DNA from: Gryganskiella cystojenkinii
Lineage: Eukaryota > Mortierellomycota > Mortierellomycetes > Mortierellales > Mortierellaceae
Reading direction: 5' to 3'
DNA length: 64,000 nucleotides
Assembly (NCBI GenBank): GCA_015852425.1
Contig: JAAAIG010000055.1
Coordinates: 1 to 64,000, forward strand
In this document: positions 1 through 11,810 of the stretch, piece by piece
How the letters are laid out: every line of letters begins with the position of its first letter
How positions within the stretch are numbered: position 1 is the stretch's first letter
Notes under the pieces: model-generated
The model's database searches: none
What the model was told of the DNA's origin: nothing
What the model saw: the letters and a program-made list of their open reading frames with translations, nothing else
Translations under genes and position numbers: made by a program

Positions 1-349
1 TGGCGCCCAAGGTCGCCTGGTTCTCGGCGGTCATATCGGTAGCGCAATTAGTCTGAAGATCCTTGTAGACGCCATTGTACTGATCCTGCGTGCAAGCGGG
101 CTTGGCACAGTACTCGACAATTGCCTTTTGCAGTTTTGGAGTGTCATGATCATTCTTGTGAGTGATTCCGGGGAAACCGAGTGCGGTGTAGACTCTGCAC
201 TGGTACAGAGGGTTGGAGGGTTGAGCGAGGCTGTTGAGGTACTGTGTACAAGCGGCTGATAAGCCGGGACCTGCAGGTGGTGCCTGTGCTGAGACGGAGC
301 CGATCAAGACGGCCAGGGCGGCGGCAGCGGAGGTGATGGTGAGCTTCAT
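1..349 (-). CDS. Small secreted cysteine-containing protein, 3' end beyond the window
   Basis: An ATG at 349 opens a frame that stays open to the left edge (116 codons seen). Residues 1-21 form a classical signal peptide: Lys at position 2, then an Ala/Leu/Val core, with likely cleavage after Ala-Gln-Ala near 21-23. The mature part holds cysteines at about 34, 51, 81, 86 and 102, a spacing that suggests disulfides in an extracellular domain. No catalytic motif is visible and I do not recognise the family. Small secreted Cys proteins of this kind are common in filamentous fungi. The stop codon and any GPI signal lie outside the window. The start is well supported because the signal peptide begins immediately at it. 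Confidence 0.7.
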   Translation of the reverse strand, partial: MKLTITSAAAALAVLIGSVSAQAPPAGPGLSAACTQYLNSLAQPSNPLYQCRVYTALGFPGITHKNDHDTPKLQKAIVEYCAKPACTQDQYNGVYKDLQTNCATDMTAENQATLGA

Positions 350-1034
350 GTATCAAAAAACACGACACGATGGGTGAGGGGTGATAAGAGAGGAGACTTT
401 AACAAAGTGTGGAGAGAAAGAAAGAAAAGGAATGAAAGGTAGAAAAAAAAACACTCCCGTGCTGGGGGATTGAGGGCGGAAAAGTGAGACACCGCATTTC
501 TTTAATTAGCCGTTCAAAAAATAAATTTTCCCCGGCGCAAGAAAAATCCAGACACAAACATTTCCCAGGCAACTCAGTGATGATGCGTTTCTAGTTTCAC
601 AGACACGCCAAAGTTTAAAATGTTGTGGTTTTTTTTATGAATTTGAAGGTTGAAGAGTCGAGAAACTGAGCACTTTTTTTTTGGTGGGTGAGGAGAGGGG
701 TCAGGAACCTCATGACGATGAAACGAAAAACCATGTGAGGGTGGGGGATCAACGGTTCAATTTATTTTTGTTAGACGATCGCGTTTACTGATGCAGTATG
801 AAATCATCGCCTCTCCGTTTTCTGAGAATGAATAAAAAATATTTTAAAAACAGTACTGTCGTCCTTGAACACGTTCAAAAGCTGATCCAACAAAGTATGA
901 ATCGACGCGGAGTGAATTATCAAAAAGGACACTAGGCCGCATACTGAATATCCAGAAACAATCGTCCAATTCATGCTTTTTTTTATTAAATATCTGTACA
1001 AGTGTTTTTTGGGGATGGCGGTTTTTATCTTGTT
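350..1034. other. Intergenic: promoter of the secreted protein and 3' flank of the 7TM gene
   Basis: No coding sequence is supported. The stretch has many A/T homopolymers, and the minus-strand secreted gene begins at its left end, so the first few hundred bases probably hold its promoter and 5' UTR. Confidence 0.5.
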
Positions 1035-4000
1035 CTATGGAGACTCGAATCGAGCATAACCTTCCGTGTTTCTGACCTTGCCTCCAACGACTCTACCTCC
1101 GTTGCCTCCAACGCCCGCGACCGTTGCGGACTCGATGGCCGAAGGTGGCGGTGGTGCCCTTGGTGGCTGAACCGGCATTGAAGTTGGTGACGCACTGCTG
1201 TGGTTGTAACTGTGGTTAAAGTTGAAATTTTGGGGTCCTCCCTTCGAAGTGGAAGAATTATGGACCCGATGACTTCCATATACGCTCTCCTTGTCAATCT
1301 CATCGTCCGAAGAAGGAGGATGACTAGTGTGGTTGCTACTCTTGGTGTTGCCGCTGTTGTACGTGTTTCCAATGTCAAGATAACTGCTCTCCCCGGAGAG
1401 GGTACTGCCCTCCTCACGGTTCTGAAGATCTGGGTGGATATGACTGTGATGGAACTGGGGGGAGTTTGATTCGCCGTGGGTGAACTGCGTCAGATGACCG
1501 AATTCGTTAAACTTGTAAGGCTCTGGGATCACTTGGCTTTGGTACTCGAGCGGGTCATCGCCCAAGAGTTGATGCTGACTACTCGTATATCCATGGGTCA
1601 AACGAGGCGTCGCCCCGCCCGTCGAGGCAGAAGCCGAGGAAGTAGGACCGCCATATGATGCAGTATTGTATCTACCAGGACTGTTGGGGTCCGAAATCGT
1701 GAAACCTTTTGAGGCATGGTTCGAGAGATGCTTGTTGTAGTGCAAGCTCGGTCTGGAATCTATCACCTCTTCATCCTGATCGCGGTTGCGACTGCTGGAC
1801 TTGCGAGGCGAACTATCGGTTGATTGAAAGTTGTCCATCGGGTAGTGGGTATGGTTCTTGGATCCTGACCGGTTATTCTTGTTGCTATGATTGTTTCCAT
1901 TACCACTCTTGCCATCTCCAGAAAGCGCACCCTTGGAATCGACCGTGGATCCGGTAGGTTGACGGATCGACAAGGTCCGGAAACAGGCTGCATAAAAGAA
2001 CAAGAACGAGAATCGGAAAATAACCAACTCGGTCATGTACGCGGCACGGGATTTCATGTTCAGACCCATGAGTGAGACGATTCTCGAGAGCAACATGAGA
2101 ATAAAGAACGAGATCATGGCCAGGTTCAAAACCGTGATTTTGACGAGCGCAGTACGGGTGGTTTGAGAGACCGAGACACCCTGGAGGGACTTGAAGAACG
2201 TTGTGGCATAGTAGAAAATGAGACCGGCTTGGACCAGGATGATTGCCGGGGTCACGTATGAGAATCCTTTCTCGCCAATGATACGAATCACTGGTACTGA
2301 GGGCACCAACCAACCGATACCATCCAAGAACGAAGAGATGACGGGGACAAAGATCGTCAGGTAACTGTAGTAAGCGAAGAGCTTGTTCATCTTCTTACGC
2401 TTGATACGGTAGATCAACGTGGACCACATCGTGATTTGAAGACCCAAAGAGATGAAGGGGAACAGCAAACACAGGTAATAGACCGCGTTTCGCCAAGGGA
2501 CTGTGACCTTGTAAGGCGCAAAGGCAATGGACAACGGCAGATAAAAGCAACCTGGGATGAGGATTAGGTACCGCTTGTAATGTTGCGTATCCTTCTTGGC
2601 TTTGGCGATGAACATCAGGACCCAGAGACCATAGACAAATATCAACCCCGTCAGAGCATCCAGTCCACGGATGACAACATTGAACCAGATAGATTTCCAG
2701 AGTACGTTCCAAGGACCGTCCTCTTGAACCACAGTGGCCAACAACGCAGCTGAGTTGGGTTCTTCCAATAGACTGGCCAAGGACAAAACATGGTCGGACC
2801 CCATAAAGGAGATGTTGAGATGCACATCCGAGTTCCAGTGCTTTGCGTTCGCGAGTTGAATGAAGGGGGAGCCGAAATCTTTATCACTCTGAGCGTTGCC
2901 ATCCATCATCACGGCTCCGACCTCGGGGAGGGACAAGGACCGAAGTTGGGTATTAAGGCTGCCGAGCTTGTCAAAGATCTATAAAAGTAATACACGCAAT
3001 CGAGATAATGCAAGGGAAGAAAAGGACGAATGGGCGCAATGTAAGAATTTGAATGTCAGTTCATATCACTGGAACAAAATGGTGTAGTCGTGCATGCCGC
3101 CAATGAATCTGTGCAGATCGCAGCATATCTGGGTTCCCTAGAATCATTGGATCCTTCCCTGCCAGAAAGAAAACTGCCGCCATTTTAAAAAAAAAAAAAA
3201 AAATGCCCGACGAACAAAAGGCTCTCAGAATGATGAAGTTCACTGCCAGAATCTTTTTGAATCCATCGGGCAGAAAAAAAATATGGAAGTGATTGATGCG
3301 AAGAGAGGTGGAGAATGAAATTTGCAATGCGGACAATCGTAAATTTGTGAGCGCAACATCAAACCTAAGAAAGTGGGTCCATAATCTGCAAAAGGACGGG
3401 AGAGGGGGATGTGTCGACCCGGGACAAAAAAAAATCTGAAAAGAAGGGCTCAACAATGGTAGAAAGGATTCTAACAGCACGCAGAAGAAAAAAAAGTGGG
3501 TCTAGATCTTCTTTCAGCAGGCTCAACATCGACAATCTTCACCCCAGATCCCTCTCCATCTGGGTTAATTGCTCCTAATGGTCCGCATCCCCAGTTGCAG
3601 GAGAAGTAGTAAGGAGACCATGCATATTTTGTGTGACAGAGTAAGCGCCCTCGTTTTTCTTCAAAAAATAACTGTGGATGACATGAGCTGGTGACACAGA
3701 GAAGATGAACTCCTTTTGCCGCGTGGGATCGTTGCTCCCCTTTCTGGAGATGTGATGAGAGAGAATTGGGTGTAACGGTTGTGAAGGAGATGCTGAAGGG
3801 GGAGAAATGTGATAAAGTGAACGATATTTTCTGCTTTGGACAATTTTATGCATTGACCCCAGTTCAAAAGGAGATGTTTAAAGTAGTGTGAACGTTAAAA
3901 GAAAAAAAAACTTACATCGTCAAAAGTAGCACAGTAGTCCAACCAGTCATAGCGAAGCAACAAGATTGTATCGACGATGGGATGTTGAGGATCGACAGCG

Positions 4001-4422
4001 GCCAAGATGGCCCGACCAGATTGACCTGCTGCCGTCGCATTGACGACCTGGACCTCACAATTGGTCAGGACTTGACCGAGGACCAAGACACCTGAAAGGG
4101 AGTAGTGAGGAGAGGGGCCTTGAAAAGGATCCCAGGAAGGGTGGCTGATCGTACTCGCGTTCAGGGCTCGAACCGCGAGGACCGCCTCGGCCGTGGGTAT
4201 GATCGAACTGAGACCAACAAGAAAGGCGATAAGACATAGGAGAATGAATTGACTGAGAGATGACTTTTTCTGAGTTGCAGAGTCGGGTTGGTGGTGTTGT
4301 ATCCTGGGAACAAGACCCGTCCGTGTACTCCGTAGTGCTGGTGCGCCTGCTGCTGTGGTGGTTGGTATTGTTATAGTGTTCATTTCTGAATAATGCAGTG
4401 ATGGGAACGGCCTTGTTGCCAT
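1035..4422 (-). CDS. Seven-transmembrane receptor-like protein with an extracellular N-terminal domain
   Basis: Two exons: 4422-3916 and 2978-1035, phase 0, about 816 aa. Exon 1 gives a Ser/Thr-rich head, a hydrophobic segment at about 57-78 (signal anchor or internal signal peptide) and the start of a luminal/extracellular domain. The donor is GTAAGT after a Phe-Asp-Asp codon run and the acceptor is TATAG before Ile-Phe-Asp-Lys. The domain continues and is followed by seven hydrophobic helices, from about residue 270 to 520. A 300-residue cytosolic tail rich in Ser, Asn, His and Gly ends with a polyproline patch. The topology is that of a G-protein-coupled receptor, but I cannot assign a known class or ligand. 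The 937-bp intron is long for this genome, so a missed internal exon or two separate genes remains possible. The join is favoured because frame and domain sense continue across it. Confidence 0.62.
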
Positions 4423-6085
4423 CGCTGTCGAAAAGAGCTGGGGTTTTTTGGTTCCTGAGAGGGGACCTCTCTCGAAGACTAGTGTTTTGTTTTGTTTGTT
4501 GTGTTTGAGTGCTAACGGGATAGAAAATTGCTCCTCTCTTTCTCCCTCTGTGCTTGTGATCAATTGATGTTGGTTGGCAAAAATGTCGAGTCCTTTTTGT
4601 TTGCTGAAAAAGGAGGGAGAAAGAAAGGTGGAACCGATATACAACGGTTGAACGATGAGATTGACACGAAGATCAGAAACGCAGGGGGCGGGAACACTGC
4701 CTATCGGATTATTTTCTTTGTCAAACGTGAAAGGGTGAAGGGATTGTAAAAAGAGGGTCGTTGGGAGGACAAAGGGCGAGGGCGAGGGCGATATTATCTT
4801 GCTGACAAAGTTGAGGTTACTGCAAATACAACAATGATGGGCGTACAAAGTATTTTTGTTGTGGAGTGAAGAAAAGAATTAATAAAAAAGGTGCATGAAC
4901 TAAAAGTGAATGTAGAATGAGGTTGTTGATGATGGGGGAATGGGTTAAACGATTGCGAAGCTTTGTAGAAAAACAAACGAGTGAGTAAAAGGAGGAAATA
5001 AAAGAGAGTTACAGGGGAGATGGCGAAAAGAAAGTCAGACTGGTGGACCGATAAACAGGTTAACGAGCTGGACTTTATGATTTCAAAGGCAGCATGTAAT
5101 CTTTCTTTTTTTTTTATATATTGAGAAGAGAACGGGGGACAGACAGGCACACACAAGAGAGTTTTCCCCTCTTTCTACTCTCCTCTCTGTCTTTCTCGGT
5201 GTTGATACAGCGTGTACTTTACTCCCCTGAATTTCTGTCCTCCCCCAACGGCCTCTTGGCCCCTCAGCCTCTCCTCAAACTCTTTTTCTGTTCATCGTTT
5301 CTTGGAAAATTTAAGGGGACAGAGGTTGCAATGCCCAGAAGTTCTCTTTTCTCTCGGAGAGATTGGAAAAACGGGGCACGGCATTTGATCTGCTGACGGA
5401 TTAAGCCTGCGTTTCCCTCCTTTCCCACAGTTTGACACCTTGCGGGAGTTGATGCACTGGCCCAATGCCCGGCAGACCGAGGTATGTGTGCATGCAAGCA
5501 TGCCCTGTCTCTTTGTCTCATCTTCTTTAAAAAAAACGCTCTAAAAAAGACACTGAAGCACACATTGCGGGTTGGAAGACACTCTCCCTTCCAGAAAACT
5601 TGATTCCACTCGTCTCTTAGAGGACGAGAGCCGTTATTCGCGCATGGCGAACCTATTTCTTTTCGTTCTCCAAAGAACACAAAAGAAGGAAAATGGGCGC
5701 TAAACAGACAAACAAACGAAAAGTATATCTCAGCTCAAAGTGGTGGGATAGAACTCAAAGAGCAGAGCAGGGTGCGTTTCTTGCCCAAAGAGGGACAGGT
5801 CCTAGATGCGACTCAGCCACAATCACGTGACGTTCTGGGCTTTTGGAATTCTTGGCCATTAAACTTTTTTTCCCATCAATTGTAGTTTTGGTCTTGGCAT
5901 TTTTTTTACCCTTTGCGCCCGTCGACTTTGGACGTGCGTTTTCTTGTTTCTGTATCGGTGTGGCGAAAAAAGAAGGAAAACGTCCAAACTCTTTCCTCTC
6001 TTTCCTATTTTGCTCTCTTTCTTACTTTCTCATTCATTCACCTTTCTTTTCCATCACTCCACTTTGTGCTCATCTCTTACATACC
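4423..6085. promoter_or_regulatory. Divergent intergenic region between the 7TM and PPxY genes
   Basis: This 1.66-kb region separates two divergently transcribed genes. Open frames here are short, lack codon bias and overlap one another, so none is called. It contains long pyrimidine tracts and one palindromic TCACGTGA at 5823-5830, 256 bp upstream of the plus-strand ATG. An extensive C/T-rich stretch at about 5990-6080 looks like a 5' leader. Confidence 0.5.
5823..5830. promoter_or_regulatory. TCACGTGA E-box-like palindrome
   Basis: This perfect 8-bp palindrome contains the CACGTG core recognised by fungal bHLH factors. The same TCACRTGA word recurs upstream of PEX14/RTR1, DPM2 and the first LRR copy in this window. 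Function is inferred only. Confidence 0.35.
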
Positions 6086-7708
6086 ATGAACCCCCCCACC
6101 GTCCACACTCTTGCGGCCGCTACGGCTCCAAGTCTCGACCAACAGGCCGTCGCCTCAAATGGTTTACCTCAACTACAGCCACGCCAAAGCCCACCTTCCT
6201 ATGAGGAAGCCATTGTCCGGCCCTTGAATGATACTCTGACTGGAAACTTGCTTAACGCTCCATTGACCTCTATCACAACTTTGAGTCCCAAGGACTATGG
6301 AACGTTAGACGGAGATGAAGCAGGTGATGAACTGGAAGAAGAGGACGAAAGAGAATATGAAGCCTCAAGGCCTCTCAAGATGGGCAAGGTCCCCGATGCT
6401 CGGGCACAATACACATTTATTCAACCGACAGATACGATCAACTCCAAGAAACCTTCTCCTGCCCTTGTCCCCGGACCTGTAAATGGGATGGCTCACCCTG
6501 CTATCCCTGTTTATCAGGCACATCCTTCAGCACCTCCAGCGACAGACGCCTCGAACCATCAGACCTACCTCCCACCACCCGGACCACCCCCACCAATGGA
6601 GCAGTCCGACAACGATTCAAAGACCATGTACAGCCCACCAAACCATCCGCCGCCACCTGTGTCATCGCCCTCTGCTGGAGGGTCTTCGAGTGCATATGAC
6701 CCTCCACCAGTACCTTTCGCAGGCATCCCAGAGACACCCGGATTGATCAATGCTCAAGACATCTCAATCGCAGATTTCAAAAAGACCAACTATGGGGTCA
6801 AGTCATATGACAAGATACTCGCGGATCCTTATCAACTCTACAGGTTTTTTGTCGCTCATAACGATCGACCGACAATGCATGTTCGTATCTCAGGTACAGC
6901 GAGAAACTGATTTTATGCTTTATACGCTATTTTTGTTTCTTTTACTCCTCGATTGATTCTGACTAGCCGTGTTCTTTTATTTTAACAACAAAAACTGGGT
7001 ATTTGAGCGTAGGTCATCATACCGAAAGACGCGAGGAATGCGAAAGGCAATCGGATGGTCAGCACAAGACGGTTGTCAAACACGTTCGAATAAATGACTT
7101 TGACATTGATTTCGACCTCACACCTTATATTCAACCTCGAGGGACGCTTTACACGGCTCCAGATCCAAAGACAGGGATCGCACCGACCTTGCGGGAAGTC
7201 ATGGAGCAATTTGCAGAAGAAGAGAATCCCTTCAAGGAGATTCATATGCAAAAGGTATAACCCCGCGTTCCTTACTAACGTCGTTGAAAAGCTGAAAATG
7301 AGAAACCACATTTTTGGATGAGAATGAAGCCTGTGTTGACAATTTGTTACTGCCATCTTGTTTTTTTCGTTATAGAATGTCGTCTGGGACTACACAGAAC
7401 TGACCAGGGCGATCACCCATGCGATTCGTTGTACAAATTATCGATATACGATCGATATCAGGTACCCATGCTCCAACAATGTGGTCAAGGTCTATTCGTC
7501 TGCACCTGTGGCGAATTTTATGAGGAACAACTGGACAAAGGCTTTATGTTGTTTGAGTGGTGTCGGGATTATCTTCTATCCGGCCAGGGCACTGTACAGA
7601 CGCGTCATGGACAAGACTTTGAAGGCAGAATTCCAGATGGCGATTAACACACGGGATTTCTATAATGCCCATTACTGGGCTATTGTAGATCAGGTCCAAT
7701 ATCGCTAG
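6086..7708 (+). CDS. Conserved-looking protein with a PPxY motif and a C-terminal hydrophobic hairpin
   Basis: Three exons: 6086-6893, 7013-7254 and 7376-7708, with phases 1 and 0 closing cleanly; 460 aa. The first half is low complexity: Pro/Ser-rich with an acidic block of Glu/Asp near residues 75-90. A Pro-Pro-Ser-Tyr-Glu-Glu-Ala motif lies near residue 38, the classic WW-domain ligand used by Nedd4/Rsp5-type ubiquitin ligases. The second half (from about residue 240) is compact and looks like a folded domain. It includes an Asp-Phe-Asp-Ile-Asp-Phe-Asp segment, two Cys-containing stretches and one hydrophobic segment ending in Tyr-Pro-Ala-Arg, probably membrane associated. I do not recognise the domain. 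A role as a membrane substrate or adaptor for an Rsp5-like ligase is inference from the PPxY alone. Confidence 0.75.
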
Positions 7709-7905
7709 CCCTGACTTTGACAAAAAAAAAAAGGAAAGGAAAGATAGTATACCCTGCCTCCCTTGCATCATCCTTTCCAAGCTCTTAAAGACTAGAGCGC
7801 TCGCTTTTTGAGGTATAAAAAAAAGGATATATTTCATACTACATTTATGGTGGACGAGGTCATATAAAGACATTCCAAACCCTTCTTTTCTATGGCGGAT
7901 CGAAA

Positions 7906-10900
7906 TTATCGAACATTGATCAGGAATTGTTCTCGAGCAGCTCTCCAACACAGACTTGATCTCGTTTCTAATTTGCAATAAAAAAAAAGGAAATAAACAT
8001 TGGTGATTAGTCTCCATCACACAACAACAATAATGACCATATTCGATGAACCAGTATTAGTGATTACCTGTAATAACAGTTTGAGCATCCTCGTACAGCG
8101 ACCGAATCCGAGCAGCTTCCTCGTCAACGGTATCGTTTTCGCCGTGACCGATAATCACAAGTCCATCGTAATCTTCCTCCTCGCCTTCTTCTTCCCCACC
8201 AGAGTTGTTCCACGCTGCGGTATCATCATCTGTTGGTAGGTTATTGATACGTAGACCGCCAAACGGCTGCTGTTGAACTCCACCCGCGACGATTCCTCCT
8301 ACGGGCATGACACTGGCACCACTGGGTTGCAGTTCGGCCGATCCAAATACTGCAGGACTATAGGTCAAAGCTCCACCAGCCAGGGACATGGTCGAGGACT
8401 GACCATCCTCGTGAAACTCTTGTTCATTCGATTGAAGTGGACCGCCCTTTTTCTTGCCCTTCTTTTTCAACATCCTCGTCGGTTCTGCCGAGTTCATCTC
8501 GCGGCGCCGCTGAATCTGTTTCCTCAAAAATTCGCGGACCCTCCGTCCCTCGGCCTCGGATCTCGCCATTTCGATCTCTTTCATTGTCAGCTCATCCCCG
8601 ACCCAATCCCAGAGCGCACGAAGACAAATCTCGTTGCCATGTTTGGCCGCAAGGAGGACAGCATTCAAGGGGTGACCGTTTCCGTCGATGGTTTGGTAAG
8701 GATCAGCGCCATGTTCCAACATCCAATCTAAAAGCTCTTCTTGGTCCTGCTGGTCTGGTCGTTCGATTACCTCGTGTAAAGGAGATTTACCCTGGACACC
8801 CTTGGCGTTGATATCGGCACCATGGTTCAAAAGCGTTTCCAGGGCCGGGATCGGTTTCTTTTGAGAGGCTACGGCAATATGCATGGCCATGTTGCCCTTG
8901 GTATCCTTTTCGAAACAGCCATCGGGGTTATGTCGCAGAATCAGATTCAAAACCTCGACCGGCTCTTGGTTATGCTCCGCAACATGGAACAACGACTGGT
9001 TCGTCACCTCCGCGTTCTTGGAGAGCAATAGGGTCATGGACGGGACAGGGTCTGGACAGTATCTCGTCAAAAGGTCCATGCAAGTCCAATCGCTCTCTGT
9101 CTTTTTTGTGAAATCTGCACCGGCCTCCAGTAGGAGCTGTATACACTCAAAAGGCTCGGGGTTATATCGGACCAGGGAATGCAAGACCGTCCAGTCCTTG
9201 TGGCCGATCGCAGTCGCATCTGCACCGTAACTCAGCATCAACTTGAACAACTCCAGAGGTTGATTGTTGGCGCGCGCGACCAGGTGCAGGGCCGTCCAAT
9301 CGCTCTTGGTTTTGGCATTAACATCCGCGCCGGCCTCGATCAAGAGTCGCATGCTTTCGAGAGGATCAGGGCAATAGTTGGCCAAGAAATGAAGGATACT
9401 CCAGCCGTCCTGAGTCGTCACAGTCGGTTTTGCGCCACATTTCAACAAGAACCGTATCGATTCCAGCGGTTGAGGTGTACATCTCGCGACGCTATGCAGG
9501 ACCGACCAGCCGTTCTTGCCTACTGCATTCACATCTGCACCATATTCGACCAGGATCTTGAGCGCCTCTAATGGATCAGCATTCGAGTTAGCGAGCAAGT
9601 GTGTTGGGGACCAACCATCTGCAGTCTTGTCATGGACCTTTGCGCCAGCTTCCAGCAGTAATCTCAGAGCCGCCATTGGTTTCTTGTTACTGTAGACCAA
9701 GAAATGTAACGTAGTCCATTTCTTCTTCCCTTGCTTGTTGACGTCGACACCGGCTTGGAGGAGCAACTTGATGGCCTCATAGGACTCGTACGGATCCTGA
9801 CAATGTTTTGCGAGCGAATGCAAAGCTGTCGCATGTCCAGCCTTGAGCACATTGACATCCACACCTGCATTGACCAAGAGCTTGATCCCCTCCAACGGAG
9901 TCTTGTTGTATCGTACCAGACAATGCAGTACACTCCACCCATCGGCGCCAATTACATTGACATCGGCTCCGTTCTCCAGTAGATAAGCAAGAGCCTCGAC
10001 GGGTTCGGGGTTATCCTTGGCTGTATAATGTAAAGCGGTCCATTGCTTGATCGTCTTTGCGTTCACGTCCACACCATGCTCGACCACGAGCTTGATGGTC
10101 TTGAGCATATCCTTGGACGCTCTCGAGTACTCGCCCTTGAAGACACACCGGGCGAGAGCATGCAGGACCGTGCATTGTTCGTCCGTCTGACAGTGTACAG
10201 AGACACCGCGCTCAATCAGATACTTGATACAGTCGTATGGCTCTGCGTTGTACCGCGCAAACGTGTGCATCACACTCCAACCATGGAGCGAGATCGCCTT
10301 GACATCCGCACCCATCGAGACCAAGAGCTTCATGGCCTCGAGACAACCGGGTCTGTACGAGTGTGCGAGTGTGTGCAGAACTGTGAGCCCCTTGTCCGTG
10401 GCATGGTTGACATCAGACCCATGTTGAACCAATAATTTGATGCACTCGAGGGCCTCGGGTTGTTCTTGGACCAGGATATGAAGAGGGGTCGCGCCATCGG
10501 CTCTGAAAGCCATGGGATCGTAGCCCTCATGGAGGAGGATATCGATCATGTTCCAGAGAATCGAGGGGTGATCGTGGATGACGTACTGACAGGCGAGATG
10601 GAGATAGGTCTGGTTCTGACCCAGCAACTTGTCCTGTTTGAGCTGTCCTGGTCGAGCATACAGCGCAAACTCTGCTGCAAGAGGTGAGATCCTTGAATGG
10701 GCAGCAGCGTTATCCTGCTGGTCTTGCGGCATAGACGGACTGTTGTTGTTATTGTTCTTGTTGTTGTTGTTGCTCCTATCGTTGCTGTTGTTGTGGGATC
10801 CAGAGACGGCCATTTTGGAGAATGGATGGTCCGAGTTGTCATGATACTTCCAGTTGACGCCCGCGGTTCCTGTCCTGGCCGCCCGTGGAGGAGAGTATTG

Positions 10901-11269
10901 TGGTGGTGAGGGTTTCTTGTAAGGGCTTACATAAGAGGGTATTGACTGAAGGTCACGGAGGGCGGACGATAATGGTTGAGAGTGTGGTTGTGGTTGTTGT
11001 TGTTGATGATGTAGCTGTGTCTCTGTCATGGACGCCTTTTTCGTAGAGGTGGTAGAGGTGGTTGTCTTGTCACCATTGACATCAGCGAGCCGTGAACGTC
11101 GACGCATGGCAAGGATGAATGCGACGGCATGAAAGTCACCGGCCCGAACAGAGATCTCCATGGGCTGCGCTGGTGGGTTCTCGACCGAGTAAGGACCAAA
11201 GCGGGCCTTGAGCCATTCTAGGTCCTTGTCGCCTGACGGGGCTGCGAGGGAAGTGGAGGGGAGTCGCAT
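7906..11269 (-). CDS. Large ankyrin-repeat protein (about 19 repeats)
   Basis: Two exons: 11269-8068 and 7967-7906, phase 1 across a 100-bp intron (donor GTAATC, acceptor TTAG); 1087 aa. The short last exon replaces an in-frame readthrough tail with a basic peptide ending in Asn-Val-Arg. After a Ser/Gln/Asn-rich leader (to about residue 195) come roughly 19 ankyrin repeats. Most have a 35-residue period with the signature Gly-Trp-Ser/Thr-x-Leu-His near the start and Gly-Ala-Asp-Val-Asn near the end. A basic coiled segment (Met-Lys-Glu-Ile...Arg-Arg) and a Lys-rich and then acidic tail follow. Ankyrin arrays mediate protein-protein contacts. No enzymatic domain is seen, so the role is unknown. 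It is convergent with the PPxY gene (197 bp between stops). The opposite strand has several long open frames that are shadows of the repeats. Confidence 0.85.
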
Positions 11270-11810
11270 GGTGGAACTTGTATATGTTTTGTCGTATAGT
11301 GTGCGGTGGTGAGGTGGAAGTGCAAGTTTGTTCGGTCTGATTTCTTTTTGATGAGGGGGATGGCCATGGTAATACAGACGGAAAAGGAGAAGGGATGGGT
11401 CAGTGGTGGGGTGACATTATGCTGCAATGTGGTCAATGAGTTTTTTTGCATTGTATTAATAAAACTGCACCAGACGACATGCTCTTTCAAGCGGGATAAA
11501 AATAGTCTTACGAGGTTTTAATTGGAAGCAGGGAAGCCGGGGGTTAACAATTCAACAATGTCGTCGAAGGGAGAAGGGGGTAAACGGGAGGAGAGTAAAA
11601 GTGGACGAGTGCTAAGAGATGAAATGAATAAAAGAAAGCTGATGAGAAATGATGAAAAGATGGAACAAGGGGCAAAATGAAGACCAAAAATAACAGGAGG
11701 GGGACACATGTCGCATTCAACACATTTTGAAGCATCCATCCTCAAGTGATCAGCCCCTTAAGTCATATGTGGTTTCACCTCGTGTTTTCTATTGTTCTAG
11801 TCTTCGCGGT
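11270..11810. other. Intergenic: promoter of the ankyrin gene, 3' flank of the CDC1-like gene
   Basis: No gene is seen. Open frames here are purine/pyrimidine-biased and lack protein-like composition. Both flanking genes are on the minus strand. Confidence 0.5.

Noticed and set aside
3061..3480. 139-codon minus-strand frame inside the long 7TM intron
   Set aside because: Phe/Leu/Ser-rich from T tracts and out of phase with both exons. Not used as an extra exon.
5264..5680. 138-codon minus-strand frame in the divergent promoter
   Set aside because: No signal, domain or codon bias, and it overlaps other equally poor frames.
8273..10909. Several long plus-strand open frames opposite the ankyrin gene
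   Set aside because: They mirror the periodic ankyrin codons, have no starts with leader context and no domain sense.
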